Below are positions 9,572 through 21,514 of a DNA stretch of 64,000 nt, in pieces. Source of the stretch: Neoarius graeffei (lineage: Eukaryota; Chordata; Actinopteri; Siluriformes; Ariidae). The stretch lies in the NCBI RefSeq assembly GCF_027579695.1, contig NC_083571.1, forward strand, positions 37,598,443 to 37,662,442, written 5' to 3'. Positions within the stretch are counted from its first letter, which is position 1. Each line of letters begins with the position of its first letter. Under the pieces are notes generated by a model. That model was not told the origin of the DNA and did no database searches. It saw only the letters and a program-made list of their open reading frames with translations. The translations under genes were made by a program, and so were the position numbers.

Positions 9572-11304
9572 TAGCCTGGGCCCGCCCATCCTAAGTGTGA
9601 CGCAACACGAGGGCCTGTTGCGAGCTTAGTCTGGCAAGGCAAGCTATCTCCAGCTCTTCCAAGCTCCCGAAAAATCTGGAGCCAATCAACTTTGAGCATC
9701 TCCAACGGCCCTGGGTAGAGGCGTGTTCAAGGCACTGACGTAGTAGAACTGCGACCGGAAGCCATAGATTGTTTACAGAATCAATGCCGGAAGCGCTTCA
9801 TTCACTAGAAACATTACGAACATGGAGCAGCGGCAAGCCTTTGACACAGCGGTAGATGCTGTATTGAAAGCATTCAACGGGAAGTTCTCATTGAAAATGG
9901 AGCAAAGAGCAGCCCTGGAGGTATTTATCTTCTTCCTGTTACTCAAGCAGTTTCCGTCACGTCACATACGTCAGAGGAAAGAGTGATGTGATTGGTTTAC
10001 TCTCGAGTTCCGAATAACCGTGCATGCACGGCTATTTATTTTTGCGAAAAATTCCCGCCTGCACGGTCTTATTCGGGCCTACACGCTTATTCTATTTGTC
10101 AATACAAGCACGTGTGACGAATGAGCGAAAATAACGCCTGAACACAGACGACTCACTATGCACATGCGCAGACACAACGAAGCACCGCCGATGCACCAAC
10201 AACACTGCCGGTGGTAAACAACGGTAAGTATCTATGATCGATTTCAATCCACCGAAAATTGACATGAATTTCACCCATCAGTTCCATAAGGTAGCATATT
10301 CTTGAGATATAATAGCATAGAAGTGAATTACAATGCAATTTTTCCAAGTAATTAAATACTTATGCCAGCGGTTCAATATTGCTGGCCCTTTTCGGGTCCT
10401 GGCCGGTTCCATAGACCATAATCACGGAAATGGCCGGGAAGCGACAGTCAACATGTCAAAAAATTTTCTCCAAATCCCCTGTACATCACTGATTGGGACT
10501 AAACACAGAAGTGAAGTAATAAAGCATTAAGATATAGCCTTTTTCCTTAAGTCATATTGTATTAATTGGAATTAAGAGGCGTTTGTATCTATTGGCTGAT
10601 CATCCCTTCATATTCTAATTGTGATATTGTTGAAGAATCGGATGAAGACTTAACGGTTCATGCTCTTTCACCTGCTGGATTCAAATGGTGCAATAAAGTC
10701 TTCCTCTGCCTCTGTAATAGAATTTTGACATTTTTAAATTAGAATTTTGATGTTTTAAGACCTTAAATAAAGGTAAATTAAAGCAATTTGCATACTTGAG
10801 TTTCTCAAGCAAAAGTACTCTACTAGTATCCAGATATTCTTTTTGTTTTAGATAAAAAGAACACGAACAAGAAATTTTGACAGCCATGATATGATTTGTC
10901 TGTTTACTGAATTGGTATTTGGTCTCCAAGATCTGTTCAGCATAATTTTCTAGACTACAAGTGTGCTTATCGCTTATTATATTTGTCCTAATGTGCCATC
11001 CTATACTCTTATTCCCAACTGCACTATTATTCGAAACTCGAGAATTTTCCGGCCTGCATGCTTATTTCCACCCTACACTCTTATTAATTTTTGCCCATTT
11101 TGCCGCCCTACACTCTTATTCCCAACTGCGCTATTATTCGGAACTCGAGAGTAAGCTTCGTCACAGCCTTTTCTGGCTTCGACCAGTAGCAAACTGAGGC
11201 ATTTCAGGGAGGCGGGTCAACCACGCCTTTGGGAAACGGTTGGGCTTAATATCCTTGCCAGACCAAATGCTCGCAGAGCTTTGAAGTCGCATTAGCCAGA
11301 CTAA
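9572..11304. mobile_element. 1.7-kb DNA transposon remnant with 8-bp target duplication
   Basis: Flanked by a perfect 8-bp duplication GTAGAAGT (9564-9571 and 11305-11312). The ends are short inverted repeats (TAGCCTGG on the left, CCAGACTAA on the right), and further copies of AGTCTGGCAAGG-type sequence lie just inside. An 8-bp duplication is typical of hAT-, P- or Merlin-type elements. No transposase is recognisable. Its middle is occupied by a second element (9999-11152). Confidence 0.65.
9999..11152. mobile_element. nested TIR element with CTCTCGAGTTCCGAATAA ends
   Basis: Perfect inverted ends: ACTCTCGAGTTCCGAATAA starting at 9999 and TTATTCGGAACTCGAGAGT ending at 11152. Near the right end are short repeats of CCCTACACTCTTATTC and CCAACTGCGCTATTATTC. 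The interior is AT-rich and non-coding. The target duplication is not obvious, so the superfamily is unknown. Confidence 0.65.
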
Positions 11305-11312
11305 GTAGAAGT

Positions 11313-12124
11313 AACCCCAGGTAATATTTATCCCGTCTGAACTGGCGTGTTGATAAAGATTGTGTTTTATCTTGTGGGAAAAGAGCTTGAGTGGTTTATC
11401 TTCAGTATAAAGACACTACAGGAAGAGCTCGTGCTTTTATCTTCTCTCTCGTCTCTAAAACACGCAACAATAAAAATCCAGACGAGATGTAAAAGAGCGT
11501 GTCAGAGACGCAACACTGCCAGGGGTTTAGAGGGAAGTTACTGATTTCCTCACACAGGTATACACACACTATGGACATGTTATGATCATGTGACCTGCTG
11601 ATGCTCAAGCATGGCCACGCCCGCTACAATTATAAACATCAAAGTGGTCAGTGTGTATTAAAATGGCATGACATGAAGACACATCCATTTCTGTATGATC
11701 AGTTGTCCTGAGTGAATTGATCAGATGGACTTCACACGTCTTCCAGAAATACACAGAAACTCCCCGTCCAAATACTACCGACTTGTATAAAAGGTGTATG
11801 GAGTCATGGCGCCGAGGAAAAAAACAAAGAAAAGATACAAATAATTTGTTTAAATTTAAGTGTGTGTGTGTGTGTGTGTACACCTGTCAGTGTGTATTAG
11901 CATAGAATGCAGCTCTTAACTGGCCTCTTAACACTAATTATAAATGATTAACGCACACAGACAGGAGAGATGAACACAATGATACAATAACGTCGATGTA
12001 TGATAATGTCACAGGGTGTGTGTGTGTGTGAGAGATAGAGAGTGTGAATGAGTGAGTGAGTGGGTGGTTTTTGTGTGTGTATATGGGGTAGGTGTTTTTA
12101 GACCTGAACATGTCCCTGACTTTA

Positions 12125-12125
<1 letters not shown>
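11313..12125. other. unannotated stretch with short GT tracts
   Basis: No recognisable gene. Contains a short (GT)n at about 11861-11879 and GT/GAGT-rich sequence at 12017-12080. Confidence 0.5.

Positions 12126-12185
<60 letters not shown>
12126..12185. repeat. (CA)n microsatellite
   Basis: About 30 uninterrupted AC dinucleotides. Confidence 0.97.
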
Positions 12186-12187
<2 letters not shown>

Positions 12188-12639
12188 CACATAATGAGCT
12201 ATTGAAAATGGCTTGACTCTTCAAGGACATGTTCAGTGTGTGTGTGTGTTGGCCTTCATTATCCTCCTTCACAACTGTAAGTGTATCATTATACAAATGT
12301 GAGCCTACCATCTGTCATTTGATTATTACTGAACACACACACAAGTTAAAAAGTCTCAATTAATTTCCAAGGTCTGTTTTTATTTCAGTATTTGTGATAA
12401 ATCAACAGTAGATACAGAAGATGAAAAGACACTCGTGTCCGTTGTGTGGTTACCATGGCGACAATAATGCTACAAGGCACAAATACATATTGAAGTACTT
12501 GGAGTATTACACTGCAGAGAGACTCGAATTTAACACATCTGCCATGGTTCATCGTCACTCACTGAAGTTAGCAAATCGCGCTGTTCTGCTGATGGGTTTG
12601 TGTTTTGTTATGACACGGAAAACTCTTACTGTCGGAACA
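12186..12639. other. unannotated stretch
   Basis: An open frame starting at 12421 begins MKRHSCPLCGYHGDNN, which looks superficially like a C2H2 finger. It lacks the His pair at the right spacing and continues into the minisatellite, so I do not call a gene. Confidence 0.5.
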
Positions 12640-13020
12640 CACTGTTCACTCGCACGTTCACTTAGCTACGCCCACTCACCCGCCCACTCATGTTCACTGA
12701 GCCACGCCCACTCACCCACTCAAACCCTCAGGCCTACTCACATGCCCACTCTCATGCCCACTCACACACTTACACGCCCACTCACATATCCATGTCCATT
12801 CATTTCTACTCATACGCCCACTCACATGCCCACTCACACACTCAAACCCACACACTCACACACCCACTCACACGTTCACTGACCCACACCCACTCACATG
12901 TCCACGCCCACTCACCTGCCCAACCCCCCACATGTTGACGTCCACTTGCACGCCCAATCACACACCCGCTCACATGTCCACGCTCACTCGCACACCCACT
13001 CGCACATCCACTCAAACCCC
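12640..13020. repeat. CACTCACACGCC-type minisatellite
   Basis: Degenerate tandem array with a basic period of about 10-12 bases (CCCACTCACATG / CACTCACACGCC), roughly 380 bases in all. Translations are His/Thr/Ser/Pro-rich and not genic. Confidence 0.88.
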
Positions 13021-13336
13021 TTCAGGTCCAATGCTCTGTTGAATCCTGGAAGTTTTATTTACATGTGTAGTTTTTTGTTGTTGTTCTTGTTTTTGTATTT
13101 CAGCATTTATATATTTTGCTCTTTTGAGCACGTAAAGTTTGTTTTTGTGTCTGTCTGGTTTCATTTTTTGAATTTTATTTTTAAATTTATTGCATATTTT
13201 TTGTGTCCCTGCTCGTTTTACTCTGAGTGCTGGAGGTTTTATAAGCCTGTGTGATTTCAGGAGAACTTCACAAAGTTTACACTTCATTTAAAGCCAACAG
13301 AATTTAACATTTAAATCTAAGTTTGTACATCTGTAG

Positions 13337-13338
<2 letters not shown>
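13021..13338. other. unannotated T-rich stretch
   Basis: T-rich sequence with no recognisable feature. Confidence 0.5.
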
Positions 13339-13416
<78 letters not shown>

Positions 13417-13472
13417 TGAGAGAGATGTGTTAAAATAATAATTGGTGTCAAGGGATTTTTCTTTGACTGGCC

Positions 13473-13520
<48 letters not shown>

Positions 13521-13850
13521 CACACACAGATACAATGAGAGACGGATAGCTTATGGTTAGATTGGCAAAAAAAAGAGGGAGTGAGAGCAAATGATGAGAG
13601 GACAAAAGTGAGTAAAATGGAGGGGTTAATGCGAGGGAGATAAAAAAAGGAAAACAGTAGGATAAAGGAGAGAGAGAGGGAGAGAGCGAGAGTACTAAAG
13701 AAAAAAGGAGAAAACTAATGAAGGAACAGTAAGAACATGAGTCACAGTTAAGGAGGAAATAAAGAGGAAACAGGAAGTAGAGAGTTTTTTTATGGGTCAC
13801 TTTATCAATGCTGATATCAGAGGTATAGAGGAACGATAGAACATGGGCAA

Positions 13851-13894
<44 letters not shown>

Positions 13895-13977
13895 GCCTCT
13901 CTTTCTGTCTCTCTTTCTGTCTCTCTCTCTTTCTCTGCCTGTCTCTCTTTGTCTGTCTGTGTCTCTCTCTCTCTTTT

Positions 13978-14008
<31 letters not shown>

Positions 14009-14090
14009 CTCTGCAGAGAGAAAGTGTCTTGCCTCCTTTTTTATTCTGCCGCAGACTCATTTATCAGAGAGAGAGAGGGAGAGAGAGGAG
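13339..14090. repeat. compound microsatellite block
   Basis: (GT)n at 13339-13385 runs directly into (GA)n to about 13413. Then come (CA)n at 13476-13528, purine-rich sequence at 13570-13770, (TC)n at 13855-13890 and a C/T-rich stretch to about 14012. No coding content. Confidence 0.9.
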
Positions 14091-14154
14091 GTAAAAATAG
14101 ACGTGTTAGATGTTAAGAGAGGTCTGAGATTATCCTGAGATAATTAAAGAGCAG

Positions 14155-14330
14155 GCGTGATGGGCCTTATAGAACCGTATAGAGCCGAATAAAACCTTAC
14201 AGAAACTTATCAAACATCACAGAACATTATGGAATCTTAAATAACTTTAAAAAGTTTTACAAAACCTTATAGAACTTTAAAGAACCTTTATATAACATTA
14301 CAGAACCTTCCAGAACCTTATAGAACCTAC
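14155..14330. repeat. TTATAGAACC-type minisatellite
   Basis: Fifteen or so degenerate units of about 10-11 bases (CCTTATAGAA / CCTTACAGAA / CATTACAGAA). The period is close to one helical turn. Non-coding. Confidence 0.8.
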
Positions 14331-14422
14331 GACTATATATAGTACAGCATGAAAAAGGAGTGTAAAGTACAACACAGTACAGATTATTGTTGCTGATGTT
14401 TAACTGTAGAATCTTATACTGT

Positions 14423-14511
14423 AGAAGAAGAAGAAGAAACCTTTATTTGTCACATGCACACTTCAAGCACAGTGAAATTCATCCTCTGCATTTAACCCAT
14501 CTGAAGCAGTG

Positions 14512-14572
<61 letters not shown>

Positions 14573-15532
14573 AGAGCAGTGGGCAGCCACACTACTGCCG
14601 CTTTTCCACTACAAACGCGGCTGAGTCGGGCTGAGCCGTGCCGTGCTGAGTCGGGCTGAGCGGGGCTGTTGGAGTTGCATTTCGACTACAACCGCGCTGA
14701 ACCGTGCTGGCTGGAAGTGGGTGAACACATTGGGTGGAGTTAGCGAAAGTGGGTGGATGTCACGTGATGTCGTTAAGCAGTGCAAACAGTGACATCAGTG
14801 AGCTTTTAAGCGGTAGTCTCACGACCCGAATAGTAAACAATAAACATGGAGGACCTGGAGTTGTTAGTGTTGCTGGTCTTGGTGCTGTGGCTTGTTGTCA
14901 CCGACAACGCCAACAGATACTGGCAAGAGCGTATAGATGAGGCGAGGCGCATAAGGCTTCAGAAATTCTCATAATTCGTAATTCTTCTTCTTCCGGGTTT
15001 ACGGTGTTTACAGATCCCAGCGTGCTCGCGGGGCGTGTGTGGGCATGTGAGGACACTCCTCCTCACCAATCAGTGCACAGGGGAGTGTCTGCTCACGCCC
15101 CCAGCCTCACTCGGCTCGGTTTGGCTCGCTTCAGCCCCACTCCAAAACCGTGCAAGTTTTAGGGGCTAAGCAGGGCTGAAGCGAGCTGAGTCGTGCTGTT
15201 CTTTGGTAGTCGAAACGCGAGCCGTGTCGGGCTGAAGTGAGCTGAAGCGAGCTGAAGTGAGCTGAAAAAGGGTAGTGGAAAAGGGCCATACAGCACCCGG
15301 GGAGCAGTCAGGGGTTCAGTACCTTGCTCAAGGGCACTTCAGCCCAAGGCCGCTCCACGTTAACCTAACCTGCATGTCTTTGGACTGTGGGGGAAACCAG
15401 AGCACCCGGAGGAAACCCACGCAGACACGGGGAGAACATGCAAACTCCACACAGAAAGGCCCTCGCCGGCCGCTGGGCTCGAACCCAGAACCCTCTTGCT
15501 GAGGTGACAGTGCTAACCACTACACCACCGTG
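14423..15532 (-). mobile_element. composite SINE (SINE head fused to a different body), split by a MITE
   Basis: The right part (about 15357-15532) is the antisense head and centre of the window's SINE, with TTTGGACTGTGGGGGAAACC, GAGAACATGCAAACTCC and the tRNA-like head. The left part (14423-14595 and 15289-15356) is a different body: TTTATTTGTCACATGCACAC, a (CA)n tract at 14513-14571, CCAGAGCAGTGGGCAGCC and TTGCTCAAGGGCACTTCAGC. It is flanked by TACTGT (14417-14422 and 15533-15538). This suggests a SINE type that keeps the head and centre but uses another 3' module. The MITE at 14596-15288 interrupts it. Confidence 0.75.
14596..15288. mobile_element. MITE family B (CTTTTCCACTAC ends), copy 1
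   Basis: 693 bases with inverted ends TGCCGCTTTTCCACTAC and GTAGTGGAAAAGGGCCA, flanked by the 3-bp duplication TAC (14593-14595 and 15289-15291). The subterminal regions are rich in GAGCTGAAGCGAGCTGAAG / GGCTGAGTCGGGCTGAG repeats. It matches the element at 48137-48804 in inverted orientation. The short ORF inside (about 14734-14940) is also present in that copy but resembles no protein I know. Confidence 0.88.
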
Positions 15533-15538
15533 TACTGT

Positions 15539-15855
15539 TGATATTCCATGGGGGGAGGGGGGAATGGAGGAGGAAACAGAAATGAACACTTCAGTGAAGT
15601 CACCAAGAAGCTTTTAGTAATAATGGTGTGTGTGTGTGTGTGTGTGTTTGTGCGCTCTGCATCTTGGCAATAATATGAAAAGCAAATTTCATCTTGTGTC
15701 CATGTATATAGGTGTGTGTGTGTTGATTAGTGTTTAATTTGTAGCATATAGTGGACAGAGTCTCCATGGAGATTAATTATCTCACACACTGCAGAGATCT
15801 ATAGGTGTGTGTGTGTGTCTAATATATATATAAGTGTGTGTTTGTGTATAAATAA

Positions 15856-15897
<42 letters not shown>

Positions 15898-16005
15898 CTG
15901 TGATAATCCCCATCTGTTTCTCTTGTGGTCAGTCTGTCGTGTTTGCAAATGAACAGACTGGACCAGTTTCTCACAGTTTCTGTCTTCCAAAGTGCACTTC
16001 CTGTG

Positions 16006-16080
<75 letters not shown>

Positions 16081-16167
16081 TTTTGGACAGAACCCTGAGT
16101 TGATCATTAAGGTCAGTGCACACAAGCTGCATATTGATGGAAAAATTTGCACTAAATATTCTAAATG

Positions 16168-16228
<61 letters not shown>

Positions 16229-16746
16229 CTGTGTTGTAACTAATGACACACAAAAAGTTGTTTACTTTTTTTTATTTTAAACAATCACATTCCATCTCAG
16301 TGTTTTAAATATGTTACAACCTAACTGACAAAACAGATCATAATCACATGAGCTCAGACAACTAGGACTGCTGACACAAATCTGAATCCAGGACTCACAG
16401 GTAAGAAATTAAAGGTGCATGGCTCCTTATAAGCGCCACCCACTTGTGAAAAATGGGTCCAGTGTGAAATGTCATAAATATTTCTGTTTATGATGTTTTT
16501 GCATAGAATTTTCTTAAACAGGTCAATTTGAATCACTGTTAAAAATGTTGGCACCCCAGAATGAAAACAATGGGCTCTTTAGACCCCACCTTTAATCGCT
16601 GGTTTAATTGAACAAAACGACTTCCAGACTCATTATTCAGCAGCACAGAGAATAGCACTTGATCCAGTGCACAGTTATTTATATTTTATTATTTTATATC
16701 GAGCTCTGACAGTTCTTCATACACAACAACTTAATGAAACTTTTAC
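15539..16746. repeat. microsatellite-rich block
   Basis: (GT)n at 15626-15647 and 15861-15895, a 70-base (CA)n at 16008-16078, and (GC)(AC)n at 16167-16226. The rest (16227-16746) is single-copy-looking sequence without a recognisable gene. Confidence 0.85.
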
Positions 16747-17498
16747 ACTACGTTCAGACTGCAACCTGAAACGACCCATATCCGATTTGTTGTGAAATCC
16801 GATTTTTTTGTTAGGCCGGTCACATTACCAATTATATGAGACTTGTATGCGATCTCCAATATGAACAGAAAATGACCCAAAAGTGTCCCGCATGCGCAAA
16901 TTGACACGTAATAAGCACATCTACGTAATATGTAAACAAAAAAAAAGCGCACTCTTCAAGTTTGCAAAGCATAGAGATGAGGCGAGACCTGGCGATGTGG
17001 TTTTTGTGGCGGCGGCGGAACTCGCACAATAATCTGATTAATGTGGGCAGCAGACTAATGAGACCGAAGGTGTCAAATTACTGGAAATTTCCAGAACAAT
17101 CTTATAATCTTGTAATACAGGATGGTTTAACATCCAGGTCCCTACCAAATCCACCATTAGCTTGATCAATTCTATAAAAGTCTATTTAAATTCTGAAAAC
17201 TGTACAAATGTTGTTGTTTTCCACCAAAGAGGCGGGATTAGCCAACGCAGAATAGTGACGTTTGTCTCTTGTTGATGACGTGTAGGTCGCATGAATGTGA
17301 CCTGTCCGGTCAGACTGCAGTCGCATGTGAAAATATCGGATATGCATCGGAATTAGGACCACATATCCAAGCGGCCTGGGTCGCATGTGAAAAAATCGGA
17401 TCTGTGTCGTTCAGATTGTCAATAACAAATCGGATACAGGTCGCATATGGGCAAAAAAATCGGATATGGGTCGTTTCAGGGTGCAGTCTGAACATAGT
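16747..17498. mobile_element. 752-bp MITE with long inverted ends (GTTCAGACTGCA)
   Basis: The ends are about 40-base inverted repeats. The left starts ACTACGTTCAGACTGCAACC and continues CTGAAACGACCCATATCCGA. The right ends TCGTTTCAGG then GTGCAGTCTGAACATAGT. Internal subrepeats resemble GGTCGCATGTGAAAAAATCG. No transposase. I could not find a convincing target duplication. Confidence 0.78.
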
Positions 17499-19408
17499 CA
17501 TAAGTTTGTGGAAGGAACTCTAAGTTTGGGTAATGAAATCATAATATATTAGGAATGTAATGATATACTGTGTGATGATAAATCATACAAATTTATGACT
17601 ATTTGAACCGATGAAATAAAAAAATGAATGGTGATTATTATCAGACTGTGTAATCTCTTAGTTTTTCCTCGCTGTAATTGTGTTGTTTAGACAGCAGAGG
17701 GTGCAGTAATGTAGAATAGCAGGAATACATGTGACTTCAACGTAGGTGGAAGTAACACAGCTCTAGTGCCACAAAAAAACACGAAAAAAAGATGTAAAAT
17801 GTGAGACAGAGCTGTTGTGTGACTGACTGTACAAATAGATTTAACAAGAAATTGGAGTTCTCTTTTTACAGACTGCTGAAAGATAAGGAAAAGAGAAACA
17901 AATGGAGGCAGAACAAATGTTCATAGAAGTTTATTAAGAAAAGGAATATTTGTTACCCTTTTTATTTTTTAATAAAAGGAATATTTTACTTTATAGACTA
18001 TTATATTTTACTCCAACTTTTGCAAATGTGGGGAAATAATTACTGTTGGTTATTCAAAAAATAAACCCTAAAAGTTTATTTAAATGTAACAAAAGGAATA
18101 TTTAAGTTGATAAAGAATAGAAGAATAAAAGTTTCTCTTATTTTGGTAATGCAATTTTATTTTATTTTTTTCAAAAATATGATGGGACAATTTAATTGTG
18201 AACCCAATATCATGGACAGAACTGAATTGTAAATTGGGTGAATTGTTACAGGTATGTAATATTTCACACTTTTAATTCACTATTTTTATTTGTTGAATTA
18301 ATAAATAAAGTCAGTATTTGTGTTAATTGGATGCTCTGCTGTAAAGAAAACGTGTCCACAGTGTGAAGGATAAGCTGACCGAGTGCTCATCTGCTGCACT
18401 TACAGAGAAACTTGAACTTCATTCCCTGACTAACTTTCTGACTCACTGACCTCCTGACTGACTCACTGACTCACTTCCTGACTCACTGACTCAAGTTGAG
18501 CACTCATCTGCTATGCCTACTCACTTTAATACATTCATAATTCTATCCAGAACAAAAATTCACTCCTGGAGATATTATTACCCATAATGCTTTGTGTAAC
18601 TCTATTATACAACTAATGCACAGTTTATTAATACTGTATAACGATTTCTTTTAGCTTCATATGTAATTCAGGACAGCAGAGTTGCCAGGTCTGTGGTTTT
18701 CCTGTGAATTTTACAGCCCAGTTGGATTGTGTTGAATTTTTCGAGTGTTTTATTACATTTAATTAATTTAAATGTAAATAAAAATCAAAATGGCTAAGCA
18801 AGCCTTCTGAAAATGTCAAATCCTGTGTATGGTGCATATATGTAGTGTGCAGTGATGAGGACAGCCTGTCAGTGTGTGATATTTTATTTTAGAGGGCTGG
18901 TTATCTACATGCTAATTCAGGTGTTGAGGGCAGAGCTTGAATTGTCAGTCACACACTCAGTGATCACTCAGAGATGAGTGTGAACAATGTATGTCTTACA
19001 GAATAAAGTCTGGTGTAGCGCGAGCTTCATTCTTATTTCCCACAGAGCGTCCCACTGAAGTGTTGGCCAGTTGGCAGCCGTGTGTGTTCACAGTCGACAT
19101 CTCGAGCCAACTTCCTGTTCCTCTTCTTCTCTAATTGTCCCAGAAGGAAGAAAGGAACAAATCATCCTGAGTTACACTGTAGAATAAGAATCAGAAAAAT
19201 CGAAAACAGCAATGCTCTGGTGTCCTGCTAGCATATCAGACAGGATTGGTCCAAAGTTTATCTATTTAATGACATCACAAACTGAGGATATGGGGTGTTT
19301 CCTAATTTGCATGTTCATGTATATTCATAGATCCGGTCAGTGAATCTTTTTGATTTAACCCTGTTTAAAGTGTATGTGTTTAAGGATCAGTTTAAAAGTA
19401 TGCAAGCA

Positions 19409-19444
<36 letters not shown>

Positions 19445-19838
19445 CAATTCATTCACGGTACATTGTCACAATTGCATTGTTATTTGAGGTTGAATATTAC
19501 TTTTATACAGCAGTCTTGCAAAAAAAAAGAACAAATTAAACCATGAGTATTTTGTTTTTAATATGGAATATTAAATTTTTTCACTTTCTTCAGTCAGAAT
19601 AAACAGTTCTACTATATCATCAGGTTGTTGCTATGCAACAAAGTATTTTATGCTCTAATAATACAATGGAAATGAATATTTCAAGCCTGTACGTGAGACA
19701 GGACAGGGTGTTTATTATTTTATTAAGATCATCTTCATTTCAATCTGAAAAAATGAGAAAAATCCAACATTTAATTGAAATAAATTTATTCATAGAAAAA
19801 TTAATTCCTCACCAAGAAATAATTATTTTCAACAAAAA
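17499..19838. other. AT-rich unannotated stretch
   Basis: Long AT-rich region without a recognisable gene. A short CTGACTCACTGACTC patch at about 18430-18490 resembles the large minisatellite at 23.3-30.1 kb. A (GT)n tract lies at 19411-19441. Confidence 0.55.
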
Positions 19839-19928
19839 CACGTGCCACTATTATTGGCACCCCTGCATTTAATACTTTGTTCAACCCCCTTTTGCAGTAA
19901 AACAGCACTTAGTCTCTTTTATAACATT

Positions 19929-20141
19929 TTATAAGGTTGGAGGTACAGAGCAGGGCATCTGAGACCATTCCTCTTTCCACAATCTCTCCAGATCATCCAG
20001 GGTCCTCGGCCCTCTCTTGTGATCTCTCCTCTTCAGCTCACCCCACAGGTTTTCACTGGGGTTCAGGTCAGGGGACTGAGATGGCCATGGCAGAAACTTG
20101 ATCCTGTGGTCAGTGAACAATTTTTGTGTTGATTTGGACAT
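19929..20141 (-). pseudogene. Tc1 transposase C-terminal fragment
   Basis: The minus-strand frame reads [20 protein letters not shown] followed by a basic tail. This includes the last catalytic glutamate of the DDE triad (the E of the NPSENLW motif). It is separated by frame disruptions from the fragment at 20351-20761. Confidence 0.85.
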
Positions 20142-20350
20142 ATGCTTTGGATCATTGTCCTGCTGGAAGACGACCCAGTTTTAGTTTTTTGGAGGAGGCA
20201 GCCAGATTCTGATTTAAAATGTCCTGATATTTTATGGAGTCCATGATGCCATGTACCCTAACGAGGTTTCCAAGACCTTTGGAGGAAAAGCAGACCCAAA
20301 ACATCACAGATCTTCCACCATATTTTACAGTTGGAATTGGGTACTTTTCA

Positions 20351-20761
20351 TTATACCGTAGCCATCCTTCTTTTTACACCAAACCCACCTTGGTGTTTAT
20401 TGCTAAAAAGCTCCATTGTTGTTCCATCAGACCACAGAACATAGATCCAGTCAAAGTGGCAGTAGCATTTCATAAACTTCAGGCCCTTACTTACATTTGT
20501 AGTTAACTGACAGAAAAGGCTTTTTTTTCCGAAAGACCTTCCAAATAATCTGTTGGCACGGAGGTGGAGTCTCATGGTGGTTTTGGAGACTTGGAAACCC
20601 CAAGATTTTACTGTTTCTTGTAATTCACCAACCATGATCTTTGGGGATTTTTCTTTTTTCTTTTTTTTTGCCTGTCTTACCCTCCTCCTTACTGTACATG
20701 GGACAAAATAAAATTGGGTCCTCTTCCAGGCAAGTTTGTAACAGTTCCAGTTAGTGTTCAC
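20351..20761 (-). pseudogene. Tc1 transposase central/N-terminal fragment
   Basis: The minus-strand frame contains VGELQETVKSWGFQVSKTTM (paired-like DNA-binding region) and later WIYVLWSDGTTMELFSNKHQ. The latter carries the first catalytic aspartate (WSDGTTMELF, matching the WSDET-K-ELF motif of the family). Decayed and not functional. Confidence 0.8.
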
Positions 20762-20911
20762 ATTTTTATTATTGCCCTAACAATAGAAATGGACATTTTC
20801 AGGTGAGTAGCTATTTTTTTATAACCATTCCCTGACTTATGAAGGTCAACACACTTGTCCCTCATTTGGTTTGTGTTCTCTCTTATCTTTCTCATGTTGA
20901 TGGATGACTAA

Positions 20912-21265
20912 AGCTGGGCATACACTGTGCTATTTTTTCAATCGTGGTATTCAGCTGCTGCTCACACTGTACGAGTGAATCGCAGGGGTAAACAGCACAC
21001 AGCTTACGATTCCTGTTCTCACACTATACGATCCGATGCTCGGATGCGATGCTCGGATCCGATGCTCAGGATTTCAAACAGGTTTGATTTTCATCCGATC
21101 GATCGGGAGGAGGTCGTGAGGTGTTAATCGCTTGTCATTACCCCATGCATACTACACGATCCGAGACGCACGATTGCGCCAAAACTCGGCCCGATCTCCA
21201 AAATAGTCGCATGAGTAAAAATCGTGTCAAAATCTGGCCAAAAATCGCACAGTGTATGCCCAGCT
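20912..21265. mobile_element. Harbinger-like MITE in a Tc1
   Basis: 354 bases with inverted ends AGCTGGGCATACACTGTGC and GCACAGTGTATGCCCAGCT, flanked by the 3-bp duplication TAA (20909-20911 and 21266-21268). A TWA-type duplication fits PIF/Harbinger. Internal GATCCGATGCTCGGAT-type repeats. No transposase. Confidence 0.8.
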
Positions 21266-21514
21266 TAAGGGAGTTTGACCTCTGTATCACCTCATATTTG
21301 TTCCCCAGTTAATCAGGACGTCATTGATTACAGCTTGAAAGTTCCAACAAACTCCAATCACTCAAACATGTACAATTTAAATGGGAAACATGCTTCAGGT
21401 ACATTGTATTTTATAATTTGTGTAATCATAAACACTTTTTGGTTCACCACATAATTCCATGTATGTTACATGAATGATTTCATACTTTTGACGTCTTCAG
21501 TATTGTTCTATAAT

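Larger units (their letters stand above)
19839..21330 (-). mobile_element. decayed Tc1-like transposon, split by a Harbinger-like MITE
   Basis: Reverse-oriented Tc1/mariner remnant. It includes the catalytic-end motif ([18 protein letters not shown] on the minus strand) and an N-terminal helix-turn-helix/DNA-binding remnant farther right. The transposase frame is broken by several frameshifts and stops. The MITE at 20912-21265 is inserted in the 5' part. Confidence 0.82.

Noticed and set aside
12421..12882. Open frame starting MKRHSCPLCGYHGDNN, resembling a zinc finger
   Set aside because: Only one Cys pair, no His pair at finger spacing, and the frame continues into a minisatellite. Coincidental.
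16747..17498. 3-bp target duplication for the GTTCAGACTGCA MITE
   Set aside because: None of the possible end positions gives matching flanks, so I left its superfamily open rather than forcing it into the family A-D group.
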